This document shows, in pieces, positions 41,834 to 50,020 of a DNA stretch of 64,000 nucleotides (its first letter is position 1; each line of letters starts with the position of its first letter). The stretch is from positions 62,001 through 126,000 of the forward strand of contig DAOUMN010000020.1 in the NCBI GenBank assembly GCA_034411135.1. The letters run 5' to 3'. Below the pieces are notes generated by a model. It searched no databases, had not been told where the DNA came from, and saw only the letters and a program-made list of their open reading frames with translations. Source of the DNA: Bellilinea sp034411135 (GTDB taxonomy: Bacteria; Chloroflexota; Anaerolineae; Anaerolineales; Anaerolineaceae). A program made the position numbers and the translations under genes.

Positions 41834-42859
41834 ATGTTCAAACGCTGGCAATTCTGGGTGGGCATCGCCGTCAGTGCGTTTTTCCTCTACCTGGCGCTGC
41901 GTGGTTTAAGGTTAGCTGAAGTATGGGAGGATATGCAAACCGCCCGCCTGATCTGGCTGCTGCCCGGCGTGGCTGTATATTTTGTCGGCGTTTGGGCGCG
42001 TGCCTGGCGCTGGCATTACCTGCTGCGCCCCTTGAAGAAAATCCCCACCCGCACCATGTTCCCGATCGTGACTATTGGCTACATGGGAAACAATATCTAC
42101 CCTGCCCGCGCTGGCGAAGTACTGCGCGCAGCAATCCTCAAAGACCGCGAAGGGGTGGCGATCTCGGCTTCCCTGGCAACTGTGGTCGTCGAGCGCATCT
42201 TTGATGCGGTGGTGATGCTGGGGTTCGTTTTCTTCAACCTGGGCGAGCTCAGCCGTCTGACCCATGATTCGGGATTTGTCGGCAACATTCAGGAACTGGC
42301 GCTGTGGAGCGCGATCATCTTCATTGGGGCGCTGATCATTTTCCTGCTGGCAGCCATGTTCCCGCGCATCACCGAGCGGCTGGCAATGACCATCATTAGC
42401 CAAGTGATACCTGCCCGGTTTCGCCATAAAGTCGGCGGGCTGGCGCTGCGCTTTCTAACCGGGCTGGAATCGCTGCGCTCGCCGCAGGAAGCGTTGATGG
42501 TTTTCTTCACCACAGTCATCATCTGGCTGCTGGAAACCGGCAAATACTGGTTTATCATGCACGGGTTCGGCTTCGAAGTCAGTTTCTTCGCCCTGATGTT
42601 GATGAACGGCATCGTTAACATCGCCACCACCCTGCCCTCGGCACCCGGATATGTTGGCACCTTTGACGCGCCGGGCATCGCTGTGTTGGTGGCTTATGGT
42701 GTGCCGCAGGCAACCGCTGCCGCCTACACGCTGGTGCTGCACGCCGCGCTGTGGCTGCCGATCACCGCGCTGGGGGCATTCTATTATTTCAAACAACCTT
42801 TGCGCTGGGGAAAAGACCTGCAAAAATTGCGCGAAGCCCAGGGGAATATCTCGACCTAG
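41834..42859 (+). CDS. Flippase-like membrane protein (LPG synthase TM family, UPF0104)
   Basis: A 341-residue integral membrane protein with about eight hydrophobic segments. Family motifs include WARAWRWHYLLRPL, the signature YMGNNIYPARAGEVLRA (about residues 76-92), SLATVVVERIFDAVVML, and ATTLPSAPGYVGTFDAP near the C-terminus. It matches the membrane domain of lysyl-phosphatidylglycerol synthase without the transferase half; such free-standing proteins are thought to flip or handle lipids. The next gene starts 12 bases later, so they are likely co-expressed. Confidence 0.87.
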   Translation: MFKRWQFWVGIAVSAFFLYLALRGLRLAEVWEDMQTARLIWLLPGVAVYFVGVWARAWRWHYLLRPLKKIPTRTMFPIVTIGYMGNNIYPARAGEVLRAAILKDREGVAISASLATVVVERIFDAVVMLGFVFFNLGELSRLTHDSGFVGNIQELALWSAIIFIGALIIFLLAAMFPRITERLAMTIISQVIPARFRHKVGGLALRFLTGLESLRSPQEALMVFFTTVIIWLLETGKYWFIMHGFGFEVSFFALMLMNGIVNIATTLPSAPGYVGTFDAPGIAVLVAYGVPQATAAAYTLVLHAALWLPITALGAFYYFKQPLRWGKDLQKLREAQGNIST

Positions 42860-42871
42860 AAAGGAAGCACC

Positions 42872-44176
42872 ATGCGAATTGCGGTCATCGGAGCAGGCAT
42901 CGGCGGAATGAGCGCCGCGCACGATTTCGTCAACGCCAGGCATGAGGTGGTGATCTACGAATCCGCCCCTTATGTCGGCGGACTGGCAGCGGGGTTCAAA
43001 GAAGAAGGCTGGGATTGGTCAGTGGAGCACTTCTACCATCACTGGTTCCAATCCGACCGCGACATGCTTGGGCTGATCCGCGAATTGGGCTTGCAGGATC
43101 GGGTGATTTTTCCACGACCCAAAACGGTGGTGTATCATGAAGGTAAATTTCACCCGCTCGATTCGCCCCTGGCAGCGCTGACCTTCCCCGGCTTTACCCT
43201 GCCGGACATGGTGCGCTTTGGGCTGGTAACCGTGTATTTGCGTTATCTGGCGGATTGGAAACCACTTGAAAAGGTTACCGCCCACGAGTGGATGCGCAAA
43301 GCCTACGGTGAACGGCTATACCGGGTGCTGTTCGAACCGTTGCTGCAGGGCAAATTCGGGCAGCATTACCAGGAAGTCAACATGGCTTGGTTCTGGGCAC
43401 GCTTCAAAGTACGCACCACCCGGCTGGGAACCTTCCAGGGCGGTTTTCAGGCTTTTTCAGATACCTTTGCGCACATCCTGCGCGAACGCGGGGTGGATAT
43501 CCAGCTCAACACACCGGTCGAAAGGATCGAAAGTGCCCCCGGCGGTCAGGTGTTGATTCACCTGAAGGACAATCGCACCGAAAGATTCGATCAATGTCTG
43601 GTGACGGTCGGACCGGGCTTGCTGGCAAAACTGGCACCCAGCCTTCCGCACGATTACCTGCAAGGACTGTTGAATTTGCGCAGCATGGGCGCGGTGGTGA
43701 TGGTACTGGCACTGCGCCATCCAATGTCGGCAGAAGGCTATTACTGGTTCAATATTCCCAAGAGTGCCGGTTATCCTTTCCTGGCACTCGTGGAACATAC
43801 CAACTTCGTTTCCCGTGAACACTTCGGCGGCGAGCACATCGTTTACATCGGCGATTACCTCGACCCGGAGCATGAATACTTCCGGTTAAGTCAGGAAGAA
43901 CTACTGCAACGTTTTCTGCCGGTGCTGCCGCGTTTCAACCCCGCCTTCCAGCCGGATTGGATCCGCAAGACCTGGCTGTTTCGCACCAGCTACGCCCAGC
44001 CGGTGCCGCTGGTCAATCACTCACAGAACATCCCCGCCATCCGCACTCCCCTGGCAGGGCTGTACTTCGCCAGCATGAGCCAGGTGTACCCGTGGGACCG
44101 CGGCACGAATTTCGCGGTGCAAATTGCACGCCGGGCAGCGCGGATGATGCTCGCCGAGAGTGTAAACACGGCTTGA
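42872..44176 (+). CDS. FAD-dependent oxidoreductase, flavin amine oxidase type
   Basis: A 434-residue flavoprotein. The N-terminus has the FAD-binding GAGIGGMSAA followed by the acidic residue in VIYESAPYVGG and a GG doublet. The C-terminus has LYFASMSQVYPWDRGTNFAVQ, the second FAD segment. Overall it resembles the protoporphyrinogen oxidase/UDP-galactopyranose mutase-like group that often sits in lipid or glycan gene clusters. The substrate is unknown. The neighbouring flippase-like gene suggests a lipid-linked pathway. AAAGGAAG precedes the ATG. Confidence 0.85.
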   Translation: MRIAVIGAGIGGMSAAHDFVNARHEVVIYESAPYVGGLAAGFKEEGWDWSVEHFYHHWFQSDRDMLGLIRELGLQDRVIFPRPKTVVYHEGKFHPLDSPLAALTFPGFTLPDMVRFGLVTVYLRYLADWKPLEKVTAHEWMRKAYGERLYRVLFEPLLQGKFGQHYQEVNMAWFWARFKVRTTRLGTFQGGFQAFSDTFAHILRERGVDIQLNTPVERIESAPGGQVLIHLKDNRTERFDQCLVTVGPGLLAKLAPSLPHDYLQGLLNLRSMGAVVMVLALRHPMSAEGYYWFNIPKSAGYPFLALVEHTNFVSREHFGGEHIVYIGDYLDPEHEYFRLSQEELLQRFLPVLPRFNPAFQPDWIRKTWLFRTSYAQPVPLVNHSQNIPAIRTPLAGLYFASMSQVYPWDRGTNFAVQIARRAARMMLAESVNTA

Positions 44177-44466
44177 ATGTTAAAAAATTGTTCCCGGAAA
44201 GTATACCGTTTACAGAATCTCGACTCCGAAAAAGACCAGATGGAATCTTCTTGAATTTTTTTGAATTAAACACCATAGGTAGAACAATTAATCAAGAAAA
44301 GATGCCGATCCCCTATATCTGGGGGCGAGAAAGGGGTAAAAACCACCGTTTGTGGTGTTTGCGGCTTACTAAATAGGAGATCATCAAAATACGTTTCAAC
44401 ACTGGCTTTTTAACATGAGAAGTCTTAAAGATCAGCGGTTTTTTAGAGTGGCGTATGGCAACCGCC

Positions 44467-44495
44467 TTGTTCGAAGCGCGCGAACCTGTTAGAAT
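44467..44495 (+). promoter_or_regulatory. Probable dnaA promoter
   Basis: TTGTTC (44467-44472), 17 bases, TAGAAT (44490-44495). It is the best pair upstream of dnaA and implies a long 5' leader of about 175 bases. Confidence 0.5.
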
Positions 44496-44592
44496 GAACA
44501 AGTCGAAAATACGGGGAAATCCCGATTGTGCGTGGGTCTTCTCTACCACCCACCCAATCCTGTGCAAGTCTCAGGTGGAGTGCGTCTTTGTT

Positions 44593-44612
44593 CCCACTGG
44601 AACGTCAGTGGG
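44593..44612 (+). promoter_or_regulatory. Hairpin in the dnaA leader
   Basis: CCCACTG and CAGTGGG form a 7-bp stem with a 6-base loop, followed by TTTGTTG. It lies 65 bases before the dnaA start and may be an attenuator-like element or simply leader structure. Confidence 0.35.
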
Positions 44613-44677
44613 TTTGTTGCGCACGCCTGCCGCCAGATTGCTTGCCCAGTCCCCCATATTTTTCAGGAGGTCGCCGC

Positions 44678-46000
44678 ATGAACTCTCAACAAGCCTGGCA
44701 GGCAACGCTTGGCCAACTGCAAATGGAAATGCCAAAGGCATCCTTTGATACCTGGGTGCGCAACGCCGAATTGCTCCGTCTGGAAAATAACACCGCCCGT
44801 ATTGGCGTGCAAAACGCCTATGCGCGCGACTGGCTGGAAAACCGTCTTTCGGGCACGCTTACCCGCCTGTTAACCGGCTACCTTGACTGCCCGGTGCAGG
44901 TTGAGTTCGTTGTCTGCCATCACGAGGGGGAGCAAGAAAACGCCGTACCGGTCGAAAGCACGCCGCGCGCCGCCGGGCAACAAAACCGCTGCCTGATCGA
45001 GCGCTACCGCTTCGAGAATTTCGTGGTGGGTGCCAGCAACCGCATGGCACATGCCGCCTGCATGGCAGTAGCGGAAAAACCCGCCCACGCCTACAATCCG
45101 CTTTTCCTTTATGGGGGTGTCGGACTGGGCAAGACTCACCTGCTGCACGCCATTGGCAACGCCGCCGCCGAAAAAGGCATGCAGGTGCTGTATGTCTCTT
45201 CCGAAGATTTCACCAACGAACTGATCAATGCCATTCGCACCCAGAACACACTGGCTTTCCGCGAGCGCTACCGCTCGATTGATCTGCTGCTGATCGATGA
45301 CATCCAATTCATTGCTGGCAAGGAATCCACTCAAGAAGAGTTTTTCCACACCTTTAACACGCTGCACAACCAGGAAAAGCAAATTGTGCTGTCCTCCGAC
45401 CGACCGCCCAAGGCGATGGTGACGTTGGAAGAACGGCTGCGTTCACGCTTCGAATGGGGCTTGACGGTGGATATCCAGCCGCCCGACCTGGAAACGCGCA
45501 TCGCCATCTTACGCTCCAAAGCCATGCGCGCCGGGCGCGAGGTGCCACTGGAGATCCTCAACAACATTGCCCGCCAGATCCAGTCCAACATCCGCGAACT
45601 GGAAGGCGCGCTGACCCGCCTGCTGGCATACGCCGACCTGAGCAATCAGCCGCTCAGCGATGAATTGGTCAACATTGCGCTGGCAGACCTGCTGCCACAG
45701 CACACGACGGTCGAACCAATGCAGGTTTTGACCATTGTTGGGCGAGCATTTGGTGTCAGCCGCGAAAAACTGCTCGGCCGTGACCGCTCGCGCGAGGTGG
45801 TGCTGCCACGCCAGGTCGCCATGTACCTGATGCGCGAGGTCGGCAATATCTCTCTACCGCAGATCGGCGAAGCGCTGGGCGGGCGAGATCACACCACAGT
45901 CATGTACGCCTGCGAGAAAGTGGCTGATCTGATCGAGCGCGACGACCGCCTGCGCCGCCAGGTGCTCAACCTGCGTGAGCAGCTGGTGGGAAGAGGGTAG
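44678..46000 (+). CDS. dnaA: Chromosomal replication initiator DnaA
   Basis: A 440-residue DnaA. Domain I (about residues 1-80; LGQLQMEMPKASFDTWV), a short linker, the AAA+ domain with FENFVVGASNRMAHAA, Walker A GGVGLGKTH, Walker B LLLIDDIQFI and the Arg-finger region EERLRSRFEWGL, and domain IV with the DnaA signature GEALGGRDHTTVMYACEKV. CAGGAGG lies 7 bases before the ATG. dnaN, recF and rpmH, the usual neighbours, are absent on both sides. It ends directly against the convergent glycosyltransferase gene with no base between the stops. Confidence 0.97.
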   Translation: MNSQQAWQATLGQLQMEMPKASFDTWVRNAELLRLENNTARIGVQNAYARDWLENRLSGTLTRLLTGYLDCPVQVEFVVCHHEGEQENAVPVESTPRAAGQQNRCLIERYRFENFVVGASNRMAHAACMAVAEKPAHAYNPLFLYGGVGLGKTHLLHAIGNAAAEKGMQVLYVSSEDFTNELINAIRTQNTLAFRERYRSIDLLLIDDIQFIAGKESTQEEFFHTFNTLHNQEKQIVLSSDRPPKAMVTLEERLRSRFEWGLTVDIQPPDLETRIAILRSKAMRAGREVPLEILNNIARQIQSNIRELEGALTRLLAYADLSNQPLSDELVNIALADLLPQHTTVEPMQVLTIVGRAFGVSREKLLGRDRSREVVLPRQVAMYLMREVGNISLPQIGEALGGRDHTTVMYACEKVADLIERDDRLRRQVLNLREQLVGRG

Positions 46001-47689
46001 TCACGACCTGAATTTATACTGGATGATCTGCTGATACCGATCGGCGGGATCCATTTCCCATCGCTGGCGAATGGCTGGAATCCTCCAGGCACGCGAAAGG
46101 TCAGGGTGATAATAAGGGTCGCCTTTTTTGATCCTGCCCAGAAAATACGCTTGCCTGGCTAAAAAGTCTTCTTTGGGAATATACTTGCCCCGCGACCTGC
46201 CTTCATAATGAATGAGGGAAACATCGGGATTGAAAACCACGCGGTAGCCGGCATCGATGATCCGCAGGCACAAATCCACATCATTGAACACCAGGGTGAG
46301 CGCTTCGTCAAAGCCATTGACCAGCGCGTACACATCCCGGCGCACCATCATGCACGCGCCGGTAACCGCGGAGACGTTTCTCTGCCAATCCAGAAAACCA
46401 TGCGGGGTAAACCGGTCTTCTTTTTGACCCATGAAAACATGCGACGCATGACCTTCCAAACCAATCACAATACCGGCATGTTGCACCGAACCATCCGGAT
46501 AAAGTAGTTTCGCGCCCACCGCGCCTACGCCGGGTATTTGCAGAACGCCGGTGAGGTTGGTCAGCCAATGGCGCTCGACGATTTCGACATCATTGTTCAG
46601 GAAGAGGAGATAATCGCCTTTGGCAAATTCAGCCCCCCGGTTACAGGCACGGGAGAAATTGAACGGACGAATGCCCGGAAGTACAGAAAAATTATCATAC
46701 CTGGCACAATATGCGGTGTATAGCTCTTGCACCTGCGCGTCCTGGCTGGAATCATCGATAATGATCACTTCATAAGCCGGGTAATCTGTGATGGAATAGA
46801 GCGATTCAAGACAGGTGTGAAGATCCTCATAGTGGTCCCGGTTTGGGATGATGATCGAGACTTTGCGAGAGCCGGGCTTCCAATGAATGGACAGGCTGCC
46901 GTTCGGGCGTTCTGCAATCCAGCAGTCCAATCCGCACAAATCCTGCAGATAAGCGCTGACGACTTGCTTGTGTTGGTTTCTCAACGCAGCATTCTCCCAC
47001 GGGAACCAGGGGGAACGAATCAGCACTACCGGCAAATGAGTAATGCTTTGCGCCGAACGAACAGCTTCTCCTAAACCATCAACCGGATTGGATTGGACAA
47101 CCTTGCGCAGGTGCTCCAGGCGAAAGGCAGCGGAATATAAAACATCCACGTTGAGCCATAATTCGGGCGACCATTGGGGTTTGAGGAAAACCTGTTCAGT
47201 TTTCTCACGCCGGATTGCCTGGTCAAAATAGAGGATATCCCCATCTGCACTGCCAATACGTTGAACAAAGTCGGGAACAATTTCATCCCCGGGTTCAAGC
47301 ACCACCAGGTATTTGCTGGATACATTGCTCAACCCAGCCAACGTAAAAACAGCACTTCCCCCAAGCGGTTGCGGGATGATTCGGGGATCGGAATAACCGT
47401 CACTCCATGGGTGGGCAATTCTGCACTGCCAGCCTGGCACACTCTGTCCAAGAATCGACTTGAGTGTACGTTGAACTTCTTCGGGCGTTGAGTCTTGCCG
47501 ATAACCTAGAAAGAAAGTGATGATAGTTTGGTCGTGCGCCAAGGGGGCAACGTTTTTGTTCGTTGACCTCACCCTGGGATTATAGAAAGGGCGTATCCTG
47601 TACTGAATGATTCGTTTTTCGATAAAAACTCGCACCAACCAGGCAAAATATCGAAGATTCAGCACGAACCGGTTGAGAAAGTTGTTCAC
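46001..47689 (-). CDS. Family 2 glycosyltransferase with a second, degenerate N-terminal GT region
   Basis: A 562-residue protein. The C-terminal 300 residues are a GT2 domain: VSIIIPNRDHYEDLHTCLESL, VIIIDDSSQD, ACNRGAEFAKGDYLLFLNND (DxD-like Asn-Asp), GAKLLYPDGSVQHAG and FNDVDLCLRI. The N-terminal 250 residues resemble a diverged GT-A region (LKSILGQSVPGWQCRI) with no clear metal site. Tandem GT2 proteins of this shape build rhamnose-rich or other surface glycans. The start is a GTG with a weak ribosome site. It lies 55 bases after a beta-helix exoprotein gene. Confidence 0.85.
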   Translation of the reverse strand: MNNFLNRFVLNLRYFAWLVRVFIEKRIIQYRIRPFYNPRVRSTNKNVAPLAHDQTIITFFLGYRQDSTPEEVQRTLKSILGQSVPGWQCRIAHPWSDGYSDPRIIPQPLGGSAVFTLAGLSNVSSKYLVVLEPGDEIVPDFVQRIGSADGDILYFDQAIRREKTEQVFLKPQWSPELWLNVDVLYSAAFRLEHLRKVVQSNPVDGLGEAVRSAQSITHLPVVLIRSPWFPWENAALRNQHKQVVSAYLQDLCGLDCWIAERPNGSLSIHWKPGSRKVSIIIPNRDHYEDLHTCLESLYSITDYPAYEVIIIDDSSQDAQVQELYTAYCARYDNFSVLPGIRPFNFSRACNRGAEFAKGDYLLFLNNDVEIVERHWLTNLTGVLQIPGVGAVGAKLLYPDGSVQHAGIVIGLEGHASHVFMGQKEDRFTPHGFLDWQRNVSAVTGACMMVRRDVYALVNGFDEALTLVFNDVDLCLRIIDAGYRVVFNPDVSLIHYEGRSRGKYIPKEDFLARQAYFLGRIKKGDPYYHPDLSRAWRIPAIRQRWEMDPADRYQQIIQYKFRS

Positions 47690-47744
47690 ATTAGAATATC
47701 ACTTTACCAGAAATGGTGATCGAATCAGCGCAACCCTCTCTATT

Positions 47745-49934
47745 TTATCGGAAGACAGACGGGATGAAAACAAAGATATTGGTAGGAAATGTGCGAATTT
47801 GTGAAGAGGACGCAACGCGTTGACCGTTCGAATTGTAGGCATTAACCACGATGGTATAGAACTTAAAATTCGTCAATCCCGCCAGGGTGATGCTGGAATT
47901 GCTGCCGGTATTGATTTCCTGACCACAAGCCGCCCCATTGGGCGGGCTTGCGCCGGATTCGCAATGGACCACAACCCCGTAACGGCTTACGCCGCCCGAA
48001 AACAGATCAATGCCGTTGGTCCAATCGAAATAAAGGGAAGCGTTTGCCTGACGAAATACCGGCACAAAGGGATGGTACTCGTCGGCGCCGTAATCAGCCG
48101 TGTTTCCCTGCGGGCGGGCTTGTTGATCGAAATCGTAGTTGATGGATATATTCGCGGTCTTATTGCGGGCAAATGAATCCTCGCGCAGACGGTAGTTGAA
48201 ATACGGTTCCTGGGGTGCAACAAAACCCGCATTCGCGCTGGTTTCCATGGTGGTTAACCCATTGATGGAACCCTTAACCACCGGAAGCCCATCGTCATTG
48301 GTGTTTTTCGAATTTCCAGAGAACAAGCCGCGGTCAAAGGTCAGGCTGCTGTTGCGCTGAACAACGACCGCTGCACCAGCCGTATTGCCGGTATGGTTGG
48401 CAATCACACTATTGGACAGACGCACCGCAGCGGGAAATTGAACCGTAGTTGGGTTGGGCCAGGGTTGAACCAACAGTCCTTGTCCCAACACCAATGCCGA
48501 GCCAATCCGGTTACCGGCGATGGTAGTGTGGGTAATATCCGCATTGATGCCGTGAATGACAATCCCGCCACCACCGCCGTTACCGGAATTACCAGCACCG
48601 CTTCCCTGGTCGGCAAAATTGTTTGCCACAACAACGTTTCTCAATGTTGCCGGGAATGATCCCGATTGAACCGCAAAGATATACACACCGCCGCCCGCGC
48701 CGGGACCGGCGCTATTCCCGCTGCCGCCCGTCACCGAGTTTTGAATGATTTGGGTGCGGTCGATGGTGACCGTGCTGCTGTCCACATCAATGCCGCCCCC
48801 GGCGCCGTTGCCGCCCTGTGCGCCATTACCGGCAACCGCGCGGTTGCGGGCGACAAAGCTGTCGGTAATAGTGACAACAACGGTAACAGGTTGTTGGTCC
48901 CGTGGGATTACAGGGTCTTCAATGAAGATGCCGCCACCATATCCGCCGCCGCCAATATCCCTGCCGTTGCCGCCAATGACCTGATTGTCGGTCACCTCGA
49001 CGCGCCGGATGGTGACGATGCTATCCATTATCGCGATGCCGCCGCCCAGCGCATCGGCTCGCGAGCCGTTAGCACTTTCTCCCCTTCCATTGGAGGTGCT
49101 GCCCGCCTGGGCAAGATTATTAACAAATTGCGAATCTTCAATGACCAGGTTTGCCTTGTACGAAAACAGCGCGCCAAAAGCAATCCCGCCGCGCTCCGGA
49201 CCGCTGCCGCCGGTGGAGATGTTGTTTTCAAACACTACTCGCTGCAAGAGCGACGTAGTTCCGGCAGGCGGTTGTTCAAGCCGCAGCCCGGCACCATCCG
49301 CCTGCCCACCTGCGCCGGCGCTCGTATTGGCGCCAATCGCGCGGTTGTTGCGGAAAATGACATCCCGCAGGGTCACGGATGCGTGTTGAACCAGCATCCC
49401 ACCGCCCACCCCGCTGGGGTCATACGGATTGAGGTAAGTAGGACCTTGCGCTCTGGCATTTTGGATCGTGAAGCCAGCCATCTCCAGGTAACTGGTGGTG
49501 GTGTTGTAACCAATAGCCGCAACACCGCGGTAGGCATTGGATCCGTCAATGATCGTTGGATTATCGCCCGGGTTGGGCAAATACCAGTTGTCGACCGCAT
49601 AGCCACCCAGAATGGTCAGGCGCTTATCGACAAAGCACACCACCGCCCGGGTTTGCAAAAAGGGGCAGGTATCCGCGGCGGGGTTGTAGGTGTACGTTCC
49701 TTTGGCAACCAGAATGACATCCCCGGAGGCGGACCGGTTAACCGCATACTGAATTGACCGGCAGGGAGATTGTTCGTTGCCGCAATTTCCGCTATCCGTT
49801 CCGGTTGCAGCCACATAGCGAATGGTGAAAGCCTGAGCATCAACCGGAAGTGCGGCACCCGGATTTACCATTAAGCAAAGCAGCGCGATAAGCACAAAAA
49901 GTCTCGTCATAAACAACGAAAATCGTTCAGTCAT
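47745..49934 (-). CDS. Large secreted beta-helix protein with C-terminal fibronectin-like part
   Basis: A 729-residue exported protein with a signal peptide of about 35 residues. Residues 40-75 have YVAATGTDSGNCGN and CRSIQYAVNRSASGDVI, the typical start of choice-of-anchor Q beta-helix proteins. About 400 residues of Gly/Asn-rich helix turns follow (GGGIAI, VEVTDNQV, FVARNRA, IIQNSVTGG). The last 100 residues (SLYFDWTNGIDLFSGG..., TLAGLTNFKFYTIVVNAYN) look like a fibronectin type III fold. It ends IFVFIPSVFR, comparable with the other beta-helix protein here. It is probably a surface adhesin. GGAG precedes the start, and a dyad covers its promoter. Confidence 0.82.
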   Translation of the reverse strand: MTERFSLFMTRLFVLIALLCLMVNPGAALPVDAQAFTIRYVAATGTDSGNCGNEQSPCRSIQYAVNRSASGDVILVAKGTYTYNPAADTCPFLQTRAVVCFVDKRLTILGGYAVDNWYLPNPGDNPTIIDGSNAYRGVAAIGYNTTTSYLEMAGFTIQNARAQGPTYLNPYDPSGVGGGMLVQHASVTLRDVIFRNNRAIGANTSAGAGGQADGAGLRLEQPPAGTTSLLQRVVFENNISTGGSGPERGGIAFGALFSYKANLVIEDSQFVNNLAQAGSTSNGRGESANGSRADALGGGIAIMDSIVTIRRVEVTDNQVIGGNGRDIGGGGYGGGIFIEDPVIPRDQQPVTVVVTITDSFVARNRAVAGNGAQGGNGAGGGIDVDSSTVTIDRTQIIQNSVTGGSGNSAGPGAGGGVYIFAVQSGSFPATLRNVVVANNFADQGSGAGNSGNGGGGGIVIHGINADITHTTIAGNRIGSALVLGQGLLVQPWPNPTTVQFPAAVRLSNSVIANHTGNTAGAAVVVQRNSSLTFDRGLFSGNSKNTNDDGLPVVKGSINGLTTMETSANAGFVAPQEPYFNYRLREDSFARNKTANISINYDFDQQARPQGNTADYGADEYHPFVPVFRQANASLYFDWTNGIDLFSGGVSRYGVVVHCESGASPPNGAACGQEINTGSNSSITLAGLTNFKFYTIVVNAYNSNGQRVASSSQIRTFPTNIFVFIPSVFR

Positions 49935-49949
49935 CTCAAGTTCTCCAAG

Positions 49950-49974
49950 TCAAGTTGGTTATAACACAACTTGA
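49950..49974 (-). promoter_or_regulatory. Extended -10 promoter inside a perfect dyad (putative operator) of the beta-helix gene
   Basis: TCAAGTTG (49950-49957) and CAACTTGA (49967-49974) are perfect complements. Between them is GTTATAAC, itself a palindrome. On the minus strand the core reads TGTTATAAC, an extended -10 element (TGn-TATAAC), so the repeat straddles the promoter and looks like a repressor site. The gene starts 16 bases beyond the dyad, so the leader would be very short. Confidence 0.6.
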
Positions 49975-50020
49975 CAGACCAAACTTTAAGACGACTTAAC
50001 AAAATTATTAGGCTGAGAAT

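Larger units (their letters stand above)
44177..44677 (+). other. 501-base intergenic region upstream of dnaA
   Basis: No gene is convincing here. I looked for the DnaA box TTATNCACA and its complement and found none, nor a long A+T-rich unwinding element next to boxes, so this does not look like a replication origin. It contains the dnaA promoter (44467-44495) and a leader of about 175 bases. The first 250 bases are A+T rich. Confidence 0.6.

Noticed and set aside
44177..44677. Replication origin next to dnaA
   Set aside because: No DnaA boxes or clear unwinding element were found by eye in the intergenic region.
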